Positions 34,843-44,494 are shown, counted from the stretch's first letter. The stretch: DNA of 64,000 nt from Streptosporangium roseum DSM 43021 (GCF_000024865.1 NC_013595.1:8308001-8372000); one strand, 5' to 3'. The notes: generated from the letters alone by a model not told the origin. Made by a program: numbers and translations.

Positions 34843-35085
34843 GTGGCTGACCTCGATCGCGAGGCGATGCGGGCGGTGCTGGAGCGGATCCAGCGGCTGT
34901 CGGACGAGCATTGGTGGGCGCTCGACCCCTCCTGCCGCCTGATGGAGGGCGACGCGTGGGTGGGACCCACCGGAGCCCGGTTCGGCACCCAGGTCAACGC
35001 CGACCAGCGGGAGCTGCGCGACCTGCTCGCCAGGGCGGTGCACAGCGCGCAGAGCAGGTTGGCCTCGCTTCCGGGCACCTCGTGA
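34843..35085 (+). CDS. Small WxG-like protein
   Basis: 80 residues, two helices around a turn with a W-x-G motif: MADLDREAMRAVLERIQRLS, then MEGDAWVGPTGARFGTQVNA and DQRELRDLLARAVHSAQSRL. Size and layout recall ESX/WXG100-like proteins, though the family motif is not exact. Its TGA overlaps the GTG of the next gene (GTGA), so the two are co-translated. It may be a partner or chaperone for the large downstream protein. The GTG start at 34843 has GGGAG about nine bases upstream. Confidence 0.6.
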   Translation: MADLDREAMRAVLERIQRLSDEHWWALDPSCRLMEGDAWVGPTGARFGTQVNADQRELRDLLARAVHSAQSRLASLPGTS

Positions 35086-37283
35086 CCGGCGCGGAGTTCA
35101 GCGGGGTCAGGCAGCCCGAGTTCGACACGATGGCCGGCAGGCACACCCAGGCCGCCGGGCGGATCGAGCAGCTGGCGGAGAGTCTGTACGGCGAGCTGCA
35201 CGGCGCCGGGCTGGACACCGCTCCGGCGCTGCGCCTGCGCGAGCTGGCCGGCCGGGTCGGCAAGCAGGCCGAGGACCTGCGGCGGCGGCAGGCGCTGATC
35301 CGCGAGATGGAGCAGCAGAAGATCAGCTTCGGGACCTCCACGACCGCTGGATCCTTCATGGAGATGCCCGACGGGCTGGACGCCACCCAGGGCCTGCTGG
35401 ACGGGACCCTGGCCGCCCGCCTCGCGCGCGCCGCCGCCGACGGGGATGCCAAGGCCCTGGCCGCGCTGCGGAAATACGCCGGCCGGGCGGCCGATCCCGA
35501 GTTCGCCGGGGCGTTCCTGAGGAAGTTGGGGGCCAAGGGAGTCACCGAGCTGCCCGGCACGCTCGCGGCACAGCTCCGGGACGCCTCGAAGCGCGGGGAG
35601 TCGGCTCGGATGAACGGCCTCTCCACGCAGGGCAAGCAGACGCTGCGCCTGCTGAGCACCGCTCTCGCCGCCGGGACCGACCCGAAGAACAGGGCCTACG
35701 TCGGTGACGGGTTCCTCGAAGAGCTCACCGAACAGGGCCGCGCGGACCATGCCGCCGGCGGCGTGAAGTACGCGGGATACCAGGCCCAGGCGCTGATCTG
35801 GGGCGCCCACGACGGGAAGACGCCGTTCTCCGCGACGTTCATGCGGACCGTCGGCGGCGACGCGGTCGCCTACGAGAAGGAGCAGTACCGGCGCAGGTGG
35901 GCCGCGGCCACCGAATACCACCACGACGCCCAGGTGTCCCTGCCGGACCTCGCCGGCGCTCTGGGGCTGGGCGGCCTGCTGAGATCCGGCGCGGAGACGG
36001 CGAACCCCGGCAAGAAGACGAGATCCTCGGCTGTGGACGATCTCCTTCACGCGGCCGGTTCCAGCCCGGAGGCGTCCAAGGCCCTGCTCGCCCACACTCC
36101 GGCGGGATGGAAGGAGTCCGTGCTGTCACACCTGGTGACCACGCGGTGGGGTGCCTTCCGCGGGACCGGCGAGCACGGATCGTTCCGCAGCGTGCTCCTT
36201 ACGAGCACGACCGGCCAGGACGCCACCTCCAAGAAACTGGCCGCCGAGCTGACCAAGACCCTGGCCGACCAGGTCCGGGGAGCCTTCGGCAAGGCCGGCG
36301 ACGGCAACCTGGAGATCACCGACAGGGCCGCACTCGACCGGCTCGCCCCCCTGCGCTATCCCTTGGCCCGCGCGATGGCGGCGAACATCGACCAGGTCTC
36401 CAACCTCCTCCTCAACCATGGGATGTTCGGCAAGGTCGACGCCACGGCCATGTCCTACGCGCTGGCCCTGGCCACCCGCGACGACGCCGGGTTCGAGGCA
36501 CTGATGCGGGCGCAGACCGAGCACATGAAAGCGGCGCTCGACAGCATGCCCCCGGTGGGCCTCGACAGCTCCAACCTCAAGCAGCTCGGTTTCACCATGG
36601 CCGATCTCAAGACCTTCGACTACGACGAGGACGGCCGGATCGGCAAGACCGACGTCGGGCAGTTCCTTCTTGATCGCACGGTCGAAGAGGCGGAGCCTTT
36701 CTCTCATCTCGTGGAGATCCGCCGCCAGGCGCTGATCGCCGAAGGGCTGGATGACAAGAAGGCGAGCGCGGCGTTGCAGACCATGGTCCGCGACACGATC
36801 GGGCTGATCCCGGTGCCGGGTGCCAAACAGGTGGGCGAGCTGGCCACCGGCGCCTTCGGGTCGCTGCTCACCACCCCGTACGACAAGGCCACCGGGGCCG
36901 GCTACGACGCGGCGGCCAAGTGGGCCGCCGGGCTGGTATCGCAGAAGGGGCTGAATCTGGACGAGACGTACCAGGGTCTGGCCGACAACAGGATCGCCGT
37001 GGAAAGGCTGGCAGAGCAGATGATCGCCACCGCCATGCTGCGGAAGGGCCTGCTGAATGAGGCCGACCTGGCAGGTCGAATATTTGCGACGGGCACTCCG
37101 CCAACAATCAAGCCGTTCACCGAGATGAGCCCAACCGAGTACGGCAACTTCCTCAGTTGGGTGCGCGAAAAAGGTGGGAGCAGCGACCTGCTCAACCGCT
37201 TCAACAGCACCTTGCGCGTGACCAGCAGAGTGGATGACTACCTCAACCTCCAGATTCCATCCTCATCTGGGAGCGGTAAGTGA
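35082..37283 (+). CDS. Large protein of unknown function, coupled to a WxG-like protein
   Basis: 733 residues, mostly helical, no signal peptide. The N-terminal ~90 residues form a WXG100-like helical hairpin (FDTMAGRHTQAAGRIEQLAE, then LRELAGRVGKQAEDLRRRQA). The middle resembles a family of large actinobacterial hypothetical proteins (YPLARAMAANIDQVSNLLLN). One EF-hand-like loop, DYDEDGRIGKTD, starts at about residue 513. No toxin motif was recognised at the C-terminus. Starts and stops overlap on both sides (GTGA), so it belongs to a three-gene unit with the small WxG-like protein and a lipoprotein. A type VII-style exported protein is possible, but no ESX genes are in the window. Confidence 0.65.
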   Translation: MTGAEFSGVRQPEFDTMAGRHTQAAGRIEQLAESLYGELHGAGLDTAPALRLRELAGRVGKQAEDLRRRQALIREMEQQKISFGTSTTAGSFMEMPDGLDATQGLLDGTLAARLARAAADGDAKALAALRKYAGRAADPEFAGAFLRKLGAKGVTELPGTLAAQLRDASKRGESARMNGLSTQGKQTLRLLSTALAAGTDPKNRAYVGDGFLEELTEQGRADHAAGGVKYAGYQAQALIWGAHDGKTPFSATFMRTVGGDAVAYEKEQYRRRWAAATEYHHDAQVSLPDLAGALGLGGLLRSGAETANPGKKTRSSAVDDLLHAAGSSPEASKALLAHTPAGWKESVLSHLVTTRWGAFRGTGEHGSFRSVLLTSTTGQDATSKKLAAELTKTLADQVRGAFGKAGDGNLEITDRAALDRLAPLRYPLARAMAANIDQVSNLLLNHGMFGKVDATAMSYALALATRDDAGFEALMRAQTEHMKAALDSMPPVGLDSSNLKQLGFTMADLKTFDYDEDGRIGKTDVGQFLLDRTVEEAEPFSHLVEIRRQALIAEGLDDKKASAALQTMVRDTIGLIPVPGAKQVGELATGAFGSLLTTPYDKATGAGYDAAAKWAAGLVSQKGLNLDETYQGLADNRIAVERLAEQMIATAMLRKGLLNEADLAGRIFATGTPPTIKPFTEMSPTEYGNFLSWVREKGGSSDLLNRFNSTLRVTSRVDDYLNLQIPSSSGSGK

Positions 37284-37852
37284 GGTCTCTGCGTCCGCCG
37301 GTCGCGCTGGCCGTCGTGCTCCTCAGTACGGCATGCACTGCGGGCGACCTACCCCCCTCCACCTCTACGCCGGTCAGCACGAGAGTGATTGCCGATTCAG
37401 CCCCCTACCTCTGCAAGTTCGTGCCCGAGCAAGCATTTCGGCTGGTCACCGGCATAAGCGGGCCACTGAAGGAGCTAGCAGACGGCACCGATCAGGACGG
37501 CGCTTGCCGTACACCCGACGCTTATCCCAATCCGCTGGGACTCGGATGGGCAACCACAGGAGATTTCGGCTCCATCCTGGAAGACAAACGCAAGGCTTAC
37601 ACCGAGCACGGGGCAGTCACACTACCTTCTGACCTCGGCGAGGGGTTGGCGGTGCACGTGCCGAATGGACCGCTCACCGGTCAGCCGTACGAGGTGGTCG
37701 CAAAGTTTCGCTGTGGCGGGAAAGAACGGCTGCTCACCATGTTCTTCGCCCAGTTCGCCAAGGGCAGGGATGCGATCAGGGACATGATCGAGCTGATGCG
37801 GATCGCCCAGAAGCGCTATGGCCGGCTCTACGCGTGCACGCCCGGTAAGTAG
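37280..37852 (+). CDS. Lipoprotein of unknown function
   Basis: 190 residues. The N-terminus MRSLRPPVALAVVLLSTACT has a lipobox (LSTAC), so the mature protein should be lipidated at Cys and sit on the outer face of the membrane. The exported part contains three further cysteines (YLCKF, GACRTP, FRCGG, with one more near the C-terminus), suggesting disulphides. It overlaps the 733-residue gene by GTGA and ends the trio. It resembles DUF3558-type actinobacterial lipoproteins only in size and style. Confidence 0.75.
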   Translation: MRSLRPPVALAVVLLSTACTAGDLPPSTSTPVSTRVIADSAPYLCKFVPEQAFRLVTGISGPLKELADGTDQDGACRTPDAYPNPLGLGWATTGDFGSILEDKRKAYTEHGAVTLPSDLGEGLAVHVPNGPLTGQPYEVVAKFRCGGKERLLTMFFAQFAKGRDAIRDMIELMRIAQKRYGRLYACTPGK

Positions 37853-37912
37853 TGGGGTGAGCCGAGTGCGCGGCGACTCGGTCCGTTCCCCATCGTCATA
37901 GGGAGTGCCGCT

Positions 37913-38320
37913 TCACGGTCCCGTCAGCTGGAACCAGACGACGCGGCCGGTCGGGGTCTCCTGCCAGCCCCAGGCCGAGGCCAGCTCCTGGACCAGCCAG
38001 AGGCCGCGTCCCCCACCGCTGTCGAGGCCGACGTCCGTACAGACTCGGGGCTGATGTCCGGTCGATCCGGCGTCGATCACGTCGATGTGGAGCGTTCCAT
38101 CGTAGTTGGCGACGGCTACGGCGACCCGTCCGTCGGGAAGGCGGCCGGAGTCGGAGTGGCGCACCGCGTTGGTGACGAGTTCACTGACGAGCAGCAGCGC
38201 GTCGTCGGCCTGGGCGTGTTCCACTACCTGCAGCAGGAGGCGGACGTACTGCCGCGCTATGGGTACGGAGTCGACCTGGGCGGGTAAGCAGATCTGCCCC
38301 AGCAGGCAGGGCGGCTTCAC
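37913..38320 (-). CDS. RsbW-like ATP-binding protein
   Basis: 135 residues, HATPase_c_2 fold without extra domains: IARQYVRLLLQVVEHAQADD, N-box LLLVSELVTNAVRHSDSGRL, VDVIDAG-like strand HIDVIDAGSTG, and the lid GGGRGLWLVQELASAWGWQ. This is the small ATP-binding type abundant in actinomycetes, often beside XRE/DUF397 genes as here. It overlaps the upstream 91-residue gene by ATGA, so they form a coupled pair. Its STAS or sigma partner is unknown. Confidence 0.82.
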   Translation of the reverse strand: MKPPCLLGQICLPAQVDSVPIARQYVRLLLQVVEHAQADDALLLVSELVTNAVRHSDSGRLPDGRVAVAVANYDGTLHIDVIDAGSTGHQPRVCTDVGLDSGGGRGLWLVQELASAWGWQETPTGRVVWFQLTGP

Positions 38321-38592
38321 CGGGCCATCTCCATGAGCCGCTCGGCCGCCTCCCGCATCCTGCTGCGACCCGGCCGGTCACGGCTCGGCCGGCTGTGGCG
38401 CCGGTCCCAGGTGAACACCGAGGTACGGCCCCGCTGCGTCGTGGTGACCCTCGCCCCTGGCGGAACGAAGATCTCCACACTCGGCCGCCGGCCGGGAGCG
38501 AGCCTGACCACGGAGTCGAACCCGAGATCGTTCAACTCCCAGGCCAGCTCCACCAACTCCCCACCCCACCCCTCAAGATCACGCACTCTCAT
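38317..38592 (-). CDS. Small hypothetical protein coupled to the ATP-binding protein
   Basis: 91 residues: an acidic N-terminal helix (VRDLEGWGGELVELAWELND), a beta-rich centre (FDSVVRLAPGRRPSVEIFVP, then VTTTQRGRTSVFTWDRRHS) and a basic C-terminal helix (RSRMREAAERLMEMAR). Such proteins recur upstream of small RsbW-like genes in actinomycetes; no molecular role is established that I can name. It is divergent from the XRE gene, with about 215 bp between. Confidence 0.6.
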   Translation of the reverse strand: MRVRDLEGWGGELVELAWELNDLGFDSVVRLAPGRRPSVEIFVPPGARVTTTQRGRTSVFTWDRRHSRPSRDRPGRSRMREAAERLMEMAR

Positions 38593-38808
38593 CCCTCGCC
38601 CGCCCTCCCCTTGAGTCCTGAGCTCATGCGATGTCGTCCACCATGCGTCCCGGTGGCAACTGACTTCGCAACACCACCAGATACTTCATCGCGTACGCTG
38701 AGCTAGCAAGCGATTCTGCAAAGTTACCGATTGATTCTTCTCGTGAGTTCCGCCGTATCGGAGTGGTGGTGGACGGCACACTGTCCGTAGTCGACTCAGG
38801 AGGTAGTT

Positions 38809-39672
38809 GTGGCAGCAGGACGTGGTCCCACCGTTCGGCGTCGACGACTGGCCGGTGAACTGCGCAGGTTGCGCGAACGTAAGGCACTGACGCTTGAAGA
38901 GGCCGCCGAGCGCATCGGCTGGTCCACCGCGAAGGTGTCAAGGATCGAGACGGCCCGCGTCGGGATCACGGCACCCGACCTCACTCGACTGCTTGACCTG
39001 TACGAACTCGACGCGAGCAAGCGAACCGCCTTGCACGCTCTGGCAAGGACGGCGAACACGAGAGGTTGGTGGGATGCTTACGCGGACTCCCTGCCCAGTG
39101 ATTATGCGACCTATATCCAGCTCGAAGCTGAGACGGCATTCGTTCGCGGCTTCGACAACGTGCTCGTTCACGGCCTGCTCCAGACAGAGGATTACGCTCG
39201 TGAAGTCATCCGCTCGGCTCTGATGGCACTGTCTCCGCCCACAGAGGTCGAGCGGCGCGTCGAAGTCCGCATGACTCGCCAGAACCTGCTATTGCGGAAA
39301 GAGAACCCGCTCCGGTTCTGGGCAGTGATCGACGAAGCCGCACTTACGCGCCAAATCGGTTCAGCGGCCACCATGCGGGGGCAGTACAACAAACTCCTTG
39401 AGCTTGCAGATCGCGACAACATCACGATCCAGGTGCTGCCATTCACCGCTGGCGTTCATCCGGCTACTGCTGGCACGTTCGCCATCATGGAATTCCGCGA
39501 GACTTACGACCCTGACGTGGTATACGTCGAGAGCATGACGAGTAGCCTATATGTAGAGAATGATACGGAAATCTACTGGTATACCCTTGCCTTCGATCAC
39601 TTGCGGGCAGTGGCGCTCGGTCCTGACAAGTCGAAGGGACTGATCGCACGGATGGCCGAGGAATCCTCCTGA
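38809..39672 (+). CDS. XRE-family HTH protein with DUF5753 domain
   Basis: 287 residues. The N-terminal XRE helix-turn-helix (LAGELRRLRERKALTLEEAA, then ERIGWSTAKVSRIETARVG) is followed by the DUF5753 region (~95-280: FDNVLVHGLLQTEDYAREVI, then FWAVIDEAALTRQIGSAATM and ITIQVLPFTAGVHPATAGTF). These proteins regulate development or antibiotic genes and pair with a small DUF397 protein, as here. GTG start with AGGAGG upstream. The gene has lower GC than the neighbouring core genes. Confidence 0.9.
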   Translation: MAAGRGPTVRRRRLAGELRRLRERKALTLEEAAERIGWSTAKVSRIETARVGITAPDLTRLLDLYELDASKRTALHALARTANTRGWWDAYADSLPSDYATYIQLEAETAFVRGFDNVLVHGLLQTEDYAREVIRSALMALSPPTEVERRVEVRMTRQNLLLRKENPLRFWAVIDEAALTRQIGSAATMRGQYNKLLELADRDNITIQVLPFTAGVHPATAGTFAIMEFRETYDPDVVYVESMTSSLYVENDTEIYWYTLAFDHLRAVALGPDKSKGLIARMAEESS

Positions 39673-39711
39673 AAAGCGACCTGGACTGCATCGGAAAGAC
39701 TGAGGTCCGAA

Positions 39712-40011
39712 GTGGACGTATCCCGTATCGCATGGCGTAAGAGTAGTCAGAGTGGCAACGGTTCCAACTGTGTCGAGGTCGGCATCTGGCACAAGAGCTC
39801 CCTCAGCGGGAACGGCCAGAACTGTGTCGAAGTTGCCCTCGCCGACAGCCCTCACCCTGGAACCGACCCCACCCCGGACGCCGACCGCCTCTTCCTGGTC
39901 CGCGACTCCAAGGATCCCGCTGGCCCTGTCCTGGCCTTCTCTCCCGCCGAGTGGGACGCCTTCCTCACCACCATCAAGGACGGCACCCTCACGGCGGACC
40001 GGGTGCTCTGA
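39712..40011 (+). CDS. DUF397 protein with a duplicated core motif
   Basis: 99 residues. The DUF397 core W-(R/H)KSS-(Q/L)SG-NG-NCVEV occurs twice in a row: WRKSSQSGNGSNCVEV at ~8-23 and WHKSSLSGNGQNCVEV at ~26-41. The usual second half follows (FLVRDSKDPAGPVLAFSPAE, WDAFLTTIKDGTL). Most family members have one core or a whole-domain duplication; here only the first strand pair is doubled. It lies 39 bp after the XRE gene as its usual partner. Confidence 0.88.
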   Translation: MDVSRIAWRKSSQSGNGSNCVEVGIWHKSSLSGNGQNCVEVALADSPHPGTDPTPDADRLFLVRDSKDPAGPVLAFSPAEWDAFLTTIKDGTLTADRVL

Positions 40012-40070
40012 CGCCGCCAGACGAGCACGGTGGTTCAGCGACTGCCACGTTCAAGCATGAACACCGATTG

Positions 40071-43000
40071 CTACGCCTTCGGAGACCACTCGTTGGCAAA
40101 GGCTTCCATCTGCTTGATCACGAGGTCCACGGCCTCGCGTTCCTCCTCGGGCGGGTAGTCGAACTTCGCCAGCAGGCGCCGGACGCGGCTGCGCAGCTTG
40201 GCACGCACCGGCTCGCGGGAGAGCCAGTCGACGCTGAGGTTCTTGCGGATGTCGGTGACCAGTGCGCGGGCGATCTCCGCGAGGGTGTCGTCCCCCATGA
40301 GAGCTTTCGCGAGGCCGTGGTTGGCCACGGCATCGTAGAAGGCGAGTTCGGCATGGTTGAGCGGAGGGTCGAATCGCTCACCGCGCCGGGCGTCCGCGGA
40401 GACCTCCTTTGCCATGGCGACCAGCTCGGCGATCATTTCGGCGCTGGTGAGCTGCTGCCGCATGTAGCGGGTCATCAGGTCTTCGAGGCGCTCGGTGAAG
40501 CTCTCCTGACGGACGATGTTGTGCCGGGTCACCTCACGCATCTTCTGCTCGATCAACCGGCGCAGCGCCTCGGCGACCAGGTGAGGTGTCTCGGACTCCT
40601 GGATCTTGCGCAGGTGCTGGTCGCTGAGCTGGGTGATGTCGAGCTGCCCGATGCCGGCCTCGGCGTACAGGTCGGTGATCTCATCGGCGTCGACGACGGA
40701 GGCCGCCAGCTGGGACAGGTAGAGGCTGACCTCGGCCGCCACCGGCTTGCCGCTGGCCTCGCGGTCCGCGGCGTCCAGCTTCACCATCCAGGCCCGCACC
40801 TCGCTGAAGAAGGCGATATCCCGGCGCCATGCTTTAAGGTCTTCGAAGCGCTCTGAGATCTCCCTGCTCATCGCACAGAGCCCGTAGAAGCGCTCCAGCC
40901 GCGTGGCGCTCTCCCGGAAGCGTACGGCGAGCGTCTTGGCTCCCGGCTCGCTCTGGTTGCCGGGGGTGCTCGGAGCACGCAGATGATTGGCCGTCAAGCG
41001 GCACGCGCGCGTCCGCGGCTGAGACGTGGAGGTGTCGACGAGTAGCGCCCGCCAGTCGATGCCGGCGAGCAGGCCGCAGATGGTCGAATACTCGTTACGA
41101 ACCTCGGTGATGGCCCGTTCGACGTCCCGGCCCAATGTCTGGTCCTGCCGGTCACTCGGGGTGTATTCGGCGAGGGCCTTCTTGAGACTCTCGGTGAGTG
41201 GCGCGTAACCGACGAGCAAGCCGTCCTGCTTGCCGCGGAAACGGCGGTTGACACGGGCCAGGGCCTGCATCAGGTTCGCGCCCTGCATGGGGCGGTCCAT
41301 GTAGATGGTGTGGATCGGCGGGGCGTCATAGCCGGTAAGCAGCATGGAGTGGACGATGAGCAGCTCCAGCTCGTCGTCGGGATCCTTCGCCCGGGCCTGG
41401 ACGATCCTGTGCTGGGAGGGGCGCAGGGCGTGGGCTTTCAGGTGCTTCTCGTCGCTGGGAACGCTATGAAAGACGATCTTCATTTTGCCCTTGGTCGGGT
41501 CGTCGTCCGCCCATTCGGGTTGCAGCTCTTCGAGGGCGTCGTAGACCCTGACGCAGACGTCCCGAGTAGCACAGACGATCATCGCCTTGCCCGGCCCGCC
41601 GATCTGCGGGCGCATCAACTCCGAACGCTTCTCCCAATGCGCCACCAAATCCTCAGCGAGGGTCTTTATCCGGTCGGGCGCACCGTACACGTTGGTCATC
41701 TGCGTGGCGTAGTGCAGAGCCCGGCGGCGCTCGGCGTCGTCCATGCCTGCGGTCAGGTCGTCGGCCTGCTGGTCGATGGTCTCCGGATCCACATCCGGGG
41801 GCAGCGAGACCGGAATGAGCCGGGGCTCGTGGTAGACCCGGACCGTCGCGCCGTCATCTACAGCCCGCTTCAGGTCATAGACGTCGATGTAGTCCTTGCC
41901 CCCGCCGAAGACCTCGCGGGTGTTGGCCTCGGCTTTGGAAATGGGTGTGCCGGTGAAGGCGAGGAGCGTGGCGCACGGCAGAGCCTCACGCAGGCGCCGG
42001 GCGTAGCCGTTGAGGTTGTCGTAGTGGCTGCGGTGCGCCTCGTCGACGATGACCAGGATGTTGCGCCGGTCGGACAGAAGCGGATGGTCCACGCCGAGGT
42101 CCTTCTCCTCCTTCGTGCGGCCGAACTTCTGCAGCGTGGTGAAGACGATGCCACCAGTCCGGCGGTTGGTCAGCTCCGCGCGGAGTTCCTCACGCGTCTG
42201 CACCTGGATCGGGGTCTGACCGAGAAGGGTCTGACTGTCCTGGAAGGTGCCGAAAAGCTGGTCGTCGAGATCGGTGCGGTCGGTGATGACGACGATGGTG
42301 GGGTTGTTGAGCGCGGGGTGTCTGGAGGCCAGCGCGCTGGTGCACACCATCTCCTCGGACTTGCCGGAGCCCTGCGTGTGCCAGATCACCCCGGCCTGCC
42401 CGTTGCTGCGGGACGCCTCGACGATCGCCTCGACGGCCTTCTGAACGGCATGAAACTGGTGCGGCTTCGCGATGCGCTTGCCCTGGGGGGTGAAGTTGAC
42501 GAAGTCGCGAGTGAAGGTTAGGAATCGCGGCTGGTTGAACAGGCCGTGCAGGGCGAGGAACAGCGCCTCCGGTCCTTCGTGGTCGGAGGCGTTGGTGTCC
42601 ACCGGGTCACCGTCTTCGTCCACGTTCCAGGGCGCGAAGTGCTCATAGGCGGTGAACGGCGTGCCGTACTTGGCGGTGATCCCGTCGGAGATCAGGCAGA
42701 GCACGTTGTAGCGGAACGCGAGGGGAAACTCGTCGAGGTAGGTGCTCAGCTGGGCGTGCGCGTCCTTGAGCGTGGCGTGCTCGTCGGCGGCGCTCTTCAG
42801 CTCGATGACGGCGAGCGGCAGGCCGTTGACGTAGAGGACGGCGTCGAAGCGGCGCTTGCGGTCGTTGTCGATGACGGTGACCTGGTTGACGACGTGGTAG
42901 GTATTCGCGTCCGGGTTGCGCAGGTCGACGAGCCGGATCGTGGGGGTGTGCTCAGCGCCGAAGTCGTCGGTGTAGGTGACGGCCCGGATGCCGGAGGTCA

Positions 43001-43289
43001 GATAGTCGTGGGCGAGCCGGTTCTCGGGGAGGGCGTCGAGGGACTTGGGAGTGGTGGCGATGCTGAGAGCCTCGTCCACGGCGGTGGGGGGCAGGGCGGG
43101 GTTCAACCGCCCAATCGCCGCACGCAGCTCGTCGTAGAGGATCAGGTCGTCCCATGCCCTACGGCTCCCGGAGCCGGGGGCGACGTCCTTTCCGGCCTTG
43201 GGCTCCCAGGCAAGCTCGGCGAGCTCCTCCAGGGCGAGCCGCTCCCAGACGGACTCGGTCATCTTGCCATCGTGCTTGTCGGTCGTCAT
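40071..43289 (-). CDS. hsdR: Type I restriction endonuclease subunit R
   Basis: 1072-residue motor and nuclease subunit. The N-terminal nuclease domain shows the D...ExK pattern in FDAVLYVNGLPLAVIELKSA (~residue 150-165). The SF2 helicase follows with Walker A TQGSGKSEEM (~308), the DEAH box LVIVDEAHRSHYD (~414), FTGTPI and the later QALARVNRRFRGK. The C-terminal ~300 residues are the helical assembly part. The ATG at 43289 overlaps the hsdS TGA (ATGA). Together with hsdM and hsdS it should cut unmodified invading DNA. Confidence 0.95.
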   Translation of the reverse strand: MTTDKHDGKMTESVWERLALEELAELAWEPKAGKDVAPGSGSRRAWDDLILYDELRAAIGRLNPALPPTAVDEALSIATTPKSLDALPENRLAHDYLTSGIRAVTYTDDFGAEHTPTIRLVDLRNPDANTYHVVNQVTVIDNDRKRRFDAVLYVNGLPLAVIELKSAADEHATLKDAHAQLSTYLDEFPLAFRYNVLCLISDGITAKYGTPFTAYEHFAPWNVDEDGDPVDTNASDHEGPEALFLALHGLFNQPRFLTFTRDFVNFTPQGKRIAKPHQFHAVQKAVEAIVEASRSNGQAGVIWHTQGSGKSEEMVCTSALASRHPALNNPTIVVITDRTDLDDQLFGTFQDSQTLLGQTPIQVQTREELRAELTNRRTGGIVFTTLQKFGRTKEEKDLGVDHPLLSDRRNILVIVDEAHRSHYDNLNGYARRLREALPCATLLAFTGTPISKAEANTREVFGGGKDYIDVYDLKRAVDDGATVRVYHEPRLIPVSLPPDVDPETIDQQADDLTAGMDDAERRRALHYATQMTNVYGAPDRIKTLAEDLVAHWEKRSELMRPQIGGPGKAMIVCATRDVCVRVYDALEELQPEWADDDPTKGKMKIVFHSVPSDEKHLKAHALRPSQHRIVQARAKDPDDELELLIVHSMLLTGYDAPPIHTIYMDRPMQGANLMQALARVNRRFRGKQDGLLVGYAPLTESLKKALAEYTPSDRQDQTLGRDVERAITEVRNEYSTICGLLAGIDWRALLVDTSTSQPRTRACRLTANHLRAPSTPGNQSEPGAKTLAVRFRESATRLERFYGLCAMSREISERFEDLKAWRRDIAFFSEVRAWMVKLDAADREASGKPVAAEVSLYLSQLAASVVDADEITDLYAEAGIGQLDITQLSDQHLRKIQESETPHLVAEALRRLIEQKMREVTRHNIVRQESFTERLEDLMTRYMRQQLTSAEMIAELVAMAKEVSADARRGERFDPPLNHAELAFYDAVANHGLAKALMGDDTLAEIARALVTDIRKNLSVDWLSREPVRAKLRSRVRRLLAKFDYPPEEEREAVDLVIKQMEAFANEWSPKA

Positions 43290-44494
43290 AAGGCGTCCTC
43301 GACGATCTGCTCCGCATCCCGGACACATAGCTTTCCGGACATTAATTGAGGGAGGAGGGTGTCACGAAGGGCAGCGAGGATACGGGATTCTTTTTGGCAC
43401 CGCGCTGCAACCTCATCGAGCGAACGCAGTTCATCCGCCGTCTTGTTCTTTTGATGTTTCGGAACCCGAATATCAAGCTTGGAAATTAAGTCCGTCGAAA
43501 GGCGCCCAGCACCAATACTCGTCTCGTCAACCATCGCCATAATCTCCGGGGTCCTGGATCGGATGGCATGGAACAGCACATGTGAATCGATTGATTCGGC
43601 GGCTATAAGTGCTTTGCAGTCTTGCCCGAATGCCACTTCTCGTTGAGTGATGCCGACCCTGAACTCAGTCTTTAAACTTGATCCGCGAACAACGAAAATT
43701 ACACTGCCGCTTGGAACGATTCGAGTTCCCGAACGAGCGCCAACCTCCGTCAGCTTCCGATCTGAGTCATCGATCCACGGCGATTTCAAGCTCAAAGCCG
43801 AAATCCATGGAATATCACCATTCCAATAGTCTGGTTCGCTGGTTTTTGGAGTGCCTCCAGATAGCCATCGTGCTGCAGCGTCAAGCGTGACCGTGCACCA
43901 GTCGGCAGACATGGCAGCGGCAGCCGAATATTTTGCGCTGGCGAGTTCGAGAGCTGTCGCTGCGGTGCGCTTGTTGGCCGCGATCTTGTCGTCCAACGCT
44001 CCAAGCACTTCCGCTATGACCAGCTGAAATTGCATTGGAGGAACAGGAATCCTCATGCGTGCAATATCTCGCACATTCAGACTATCGAAGATGGATCCCA
44101 CGTTTATTAGACGTTCAACTTCCGATTCCCAATACTTCCCCCGCACCGCCCAGCGCAAATATTTTTGATTAACATCCATGCCGCTCGATCGCAGAATAAC
44201 AAGGTTCTGACCAATGGCACATTCGAGATCATCAGGGATGACAGCAGAGTCGCCAACCCGTCCACGTCGAGTGATAATAACATCATCAGCGATGGGCTTC
44301 GTGCGGCGATTCCATTCTTCCAGATCACTTGTCGAGATAAGGCGAACCTGAGTGAGGTCTAGTCGACCATCAACAATGTTGGGGATGGCAATGTACGGAT
44401 ATCCAGTTTCAGCTTCTGGTGGTGTCCTATGCTCGCAATCATGGACCTGGACGCCAACTTTTGACAGCTCCAAAAGAGGCCAACCTCTAGGCAT
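43286..44494 (-). CDS. hsdS: Type I restriction-modification specificity subunit S
   Basis: 402 residues with two target-recognition domains, each followed by a conserved helix: IPVPPMQFQLVIAEVLGALD (~150-180) and the C-terminal half from CTVTLDAAARWLSGGTPKTS to LDEVAARCQKESRILAALRD. Half-site starts LELSKVGVQVHDCEHRTPPE and WLSGGTPKTSEPDYWNGDIP are typical of such subunits. The gene has clearly lower GC than hsdM and hsdR, which fits the rapid exchange usual for this subunit. It overlaps hsdM by 8 bases and hsdR by 4. Confidence 0.93.
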   Translation of the reverse strand: MPRGWPLLELSKVGVQVHDCEHRTPPEAETGYPYIAIPNIVDGRLDLTQVRLISTSDLEEWNRRTKPIADDVIITRRGRVGDSAVIPDDLECAIGQNLVILRSSGMDVNQKYLRWAVRGKYWESEVERLINVGSIFDSLNVRDIARMRIPVPPMQFQLVIAEVLGALDDKIAANKRTAATALELASAKYSAAAAMSADWCTVTLDAAARWLSGGTPKTSEPDYWNGDIPWISALSLKSPWIDDSDRKLTEVGARSGTRIVPSGSVIFVVRGSSLKTEFRVGITQREVAFGQDCKALIAAESIDSHVLFHAIRSRTPEIMAMVDETSIGAGRLSTDLISKLDIRVPKHQKNKTADELRSLDEVAARCQKESRILAALRDTLLPQLMSGKLCVRDAEQIVEDAL

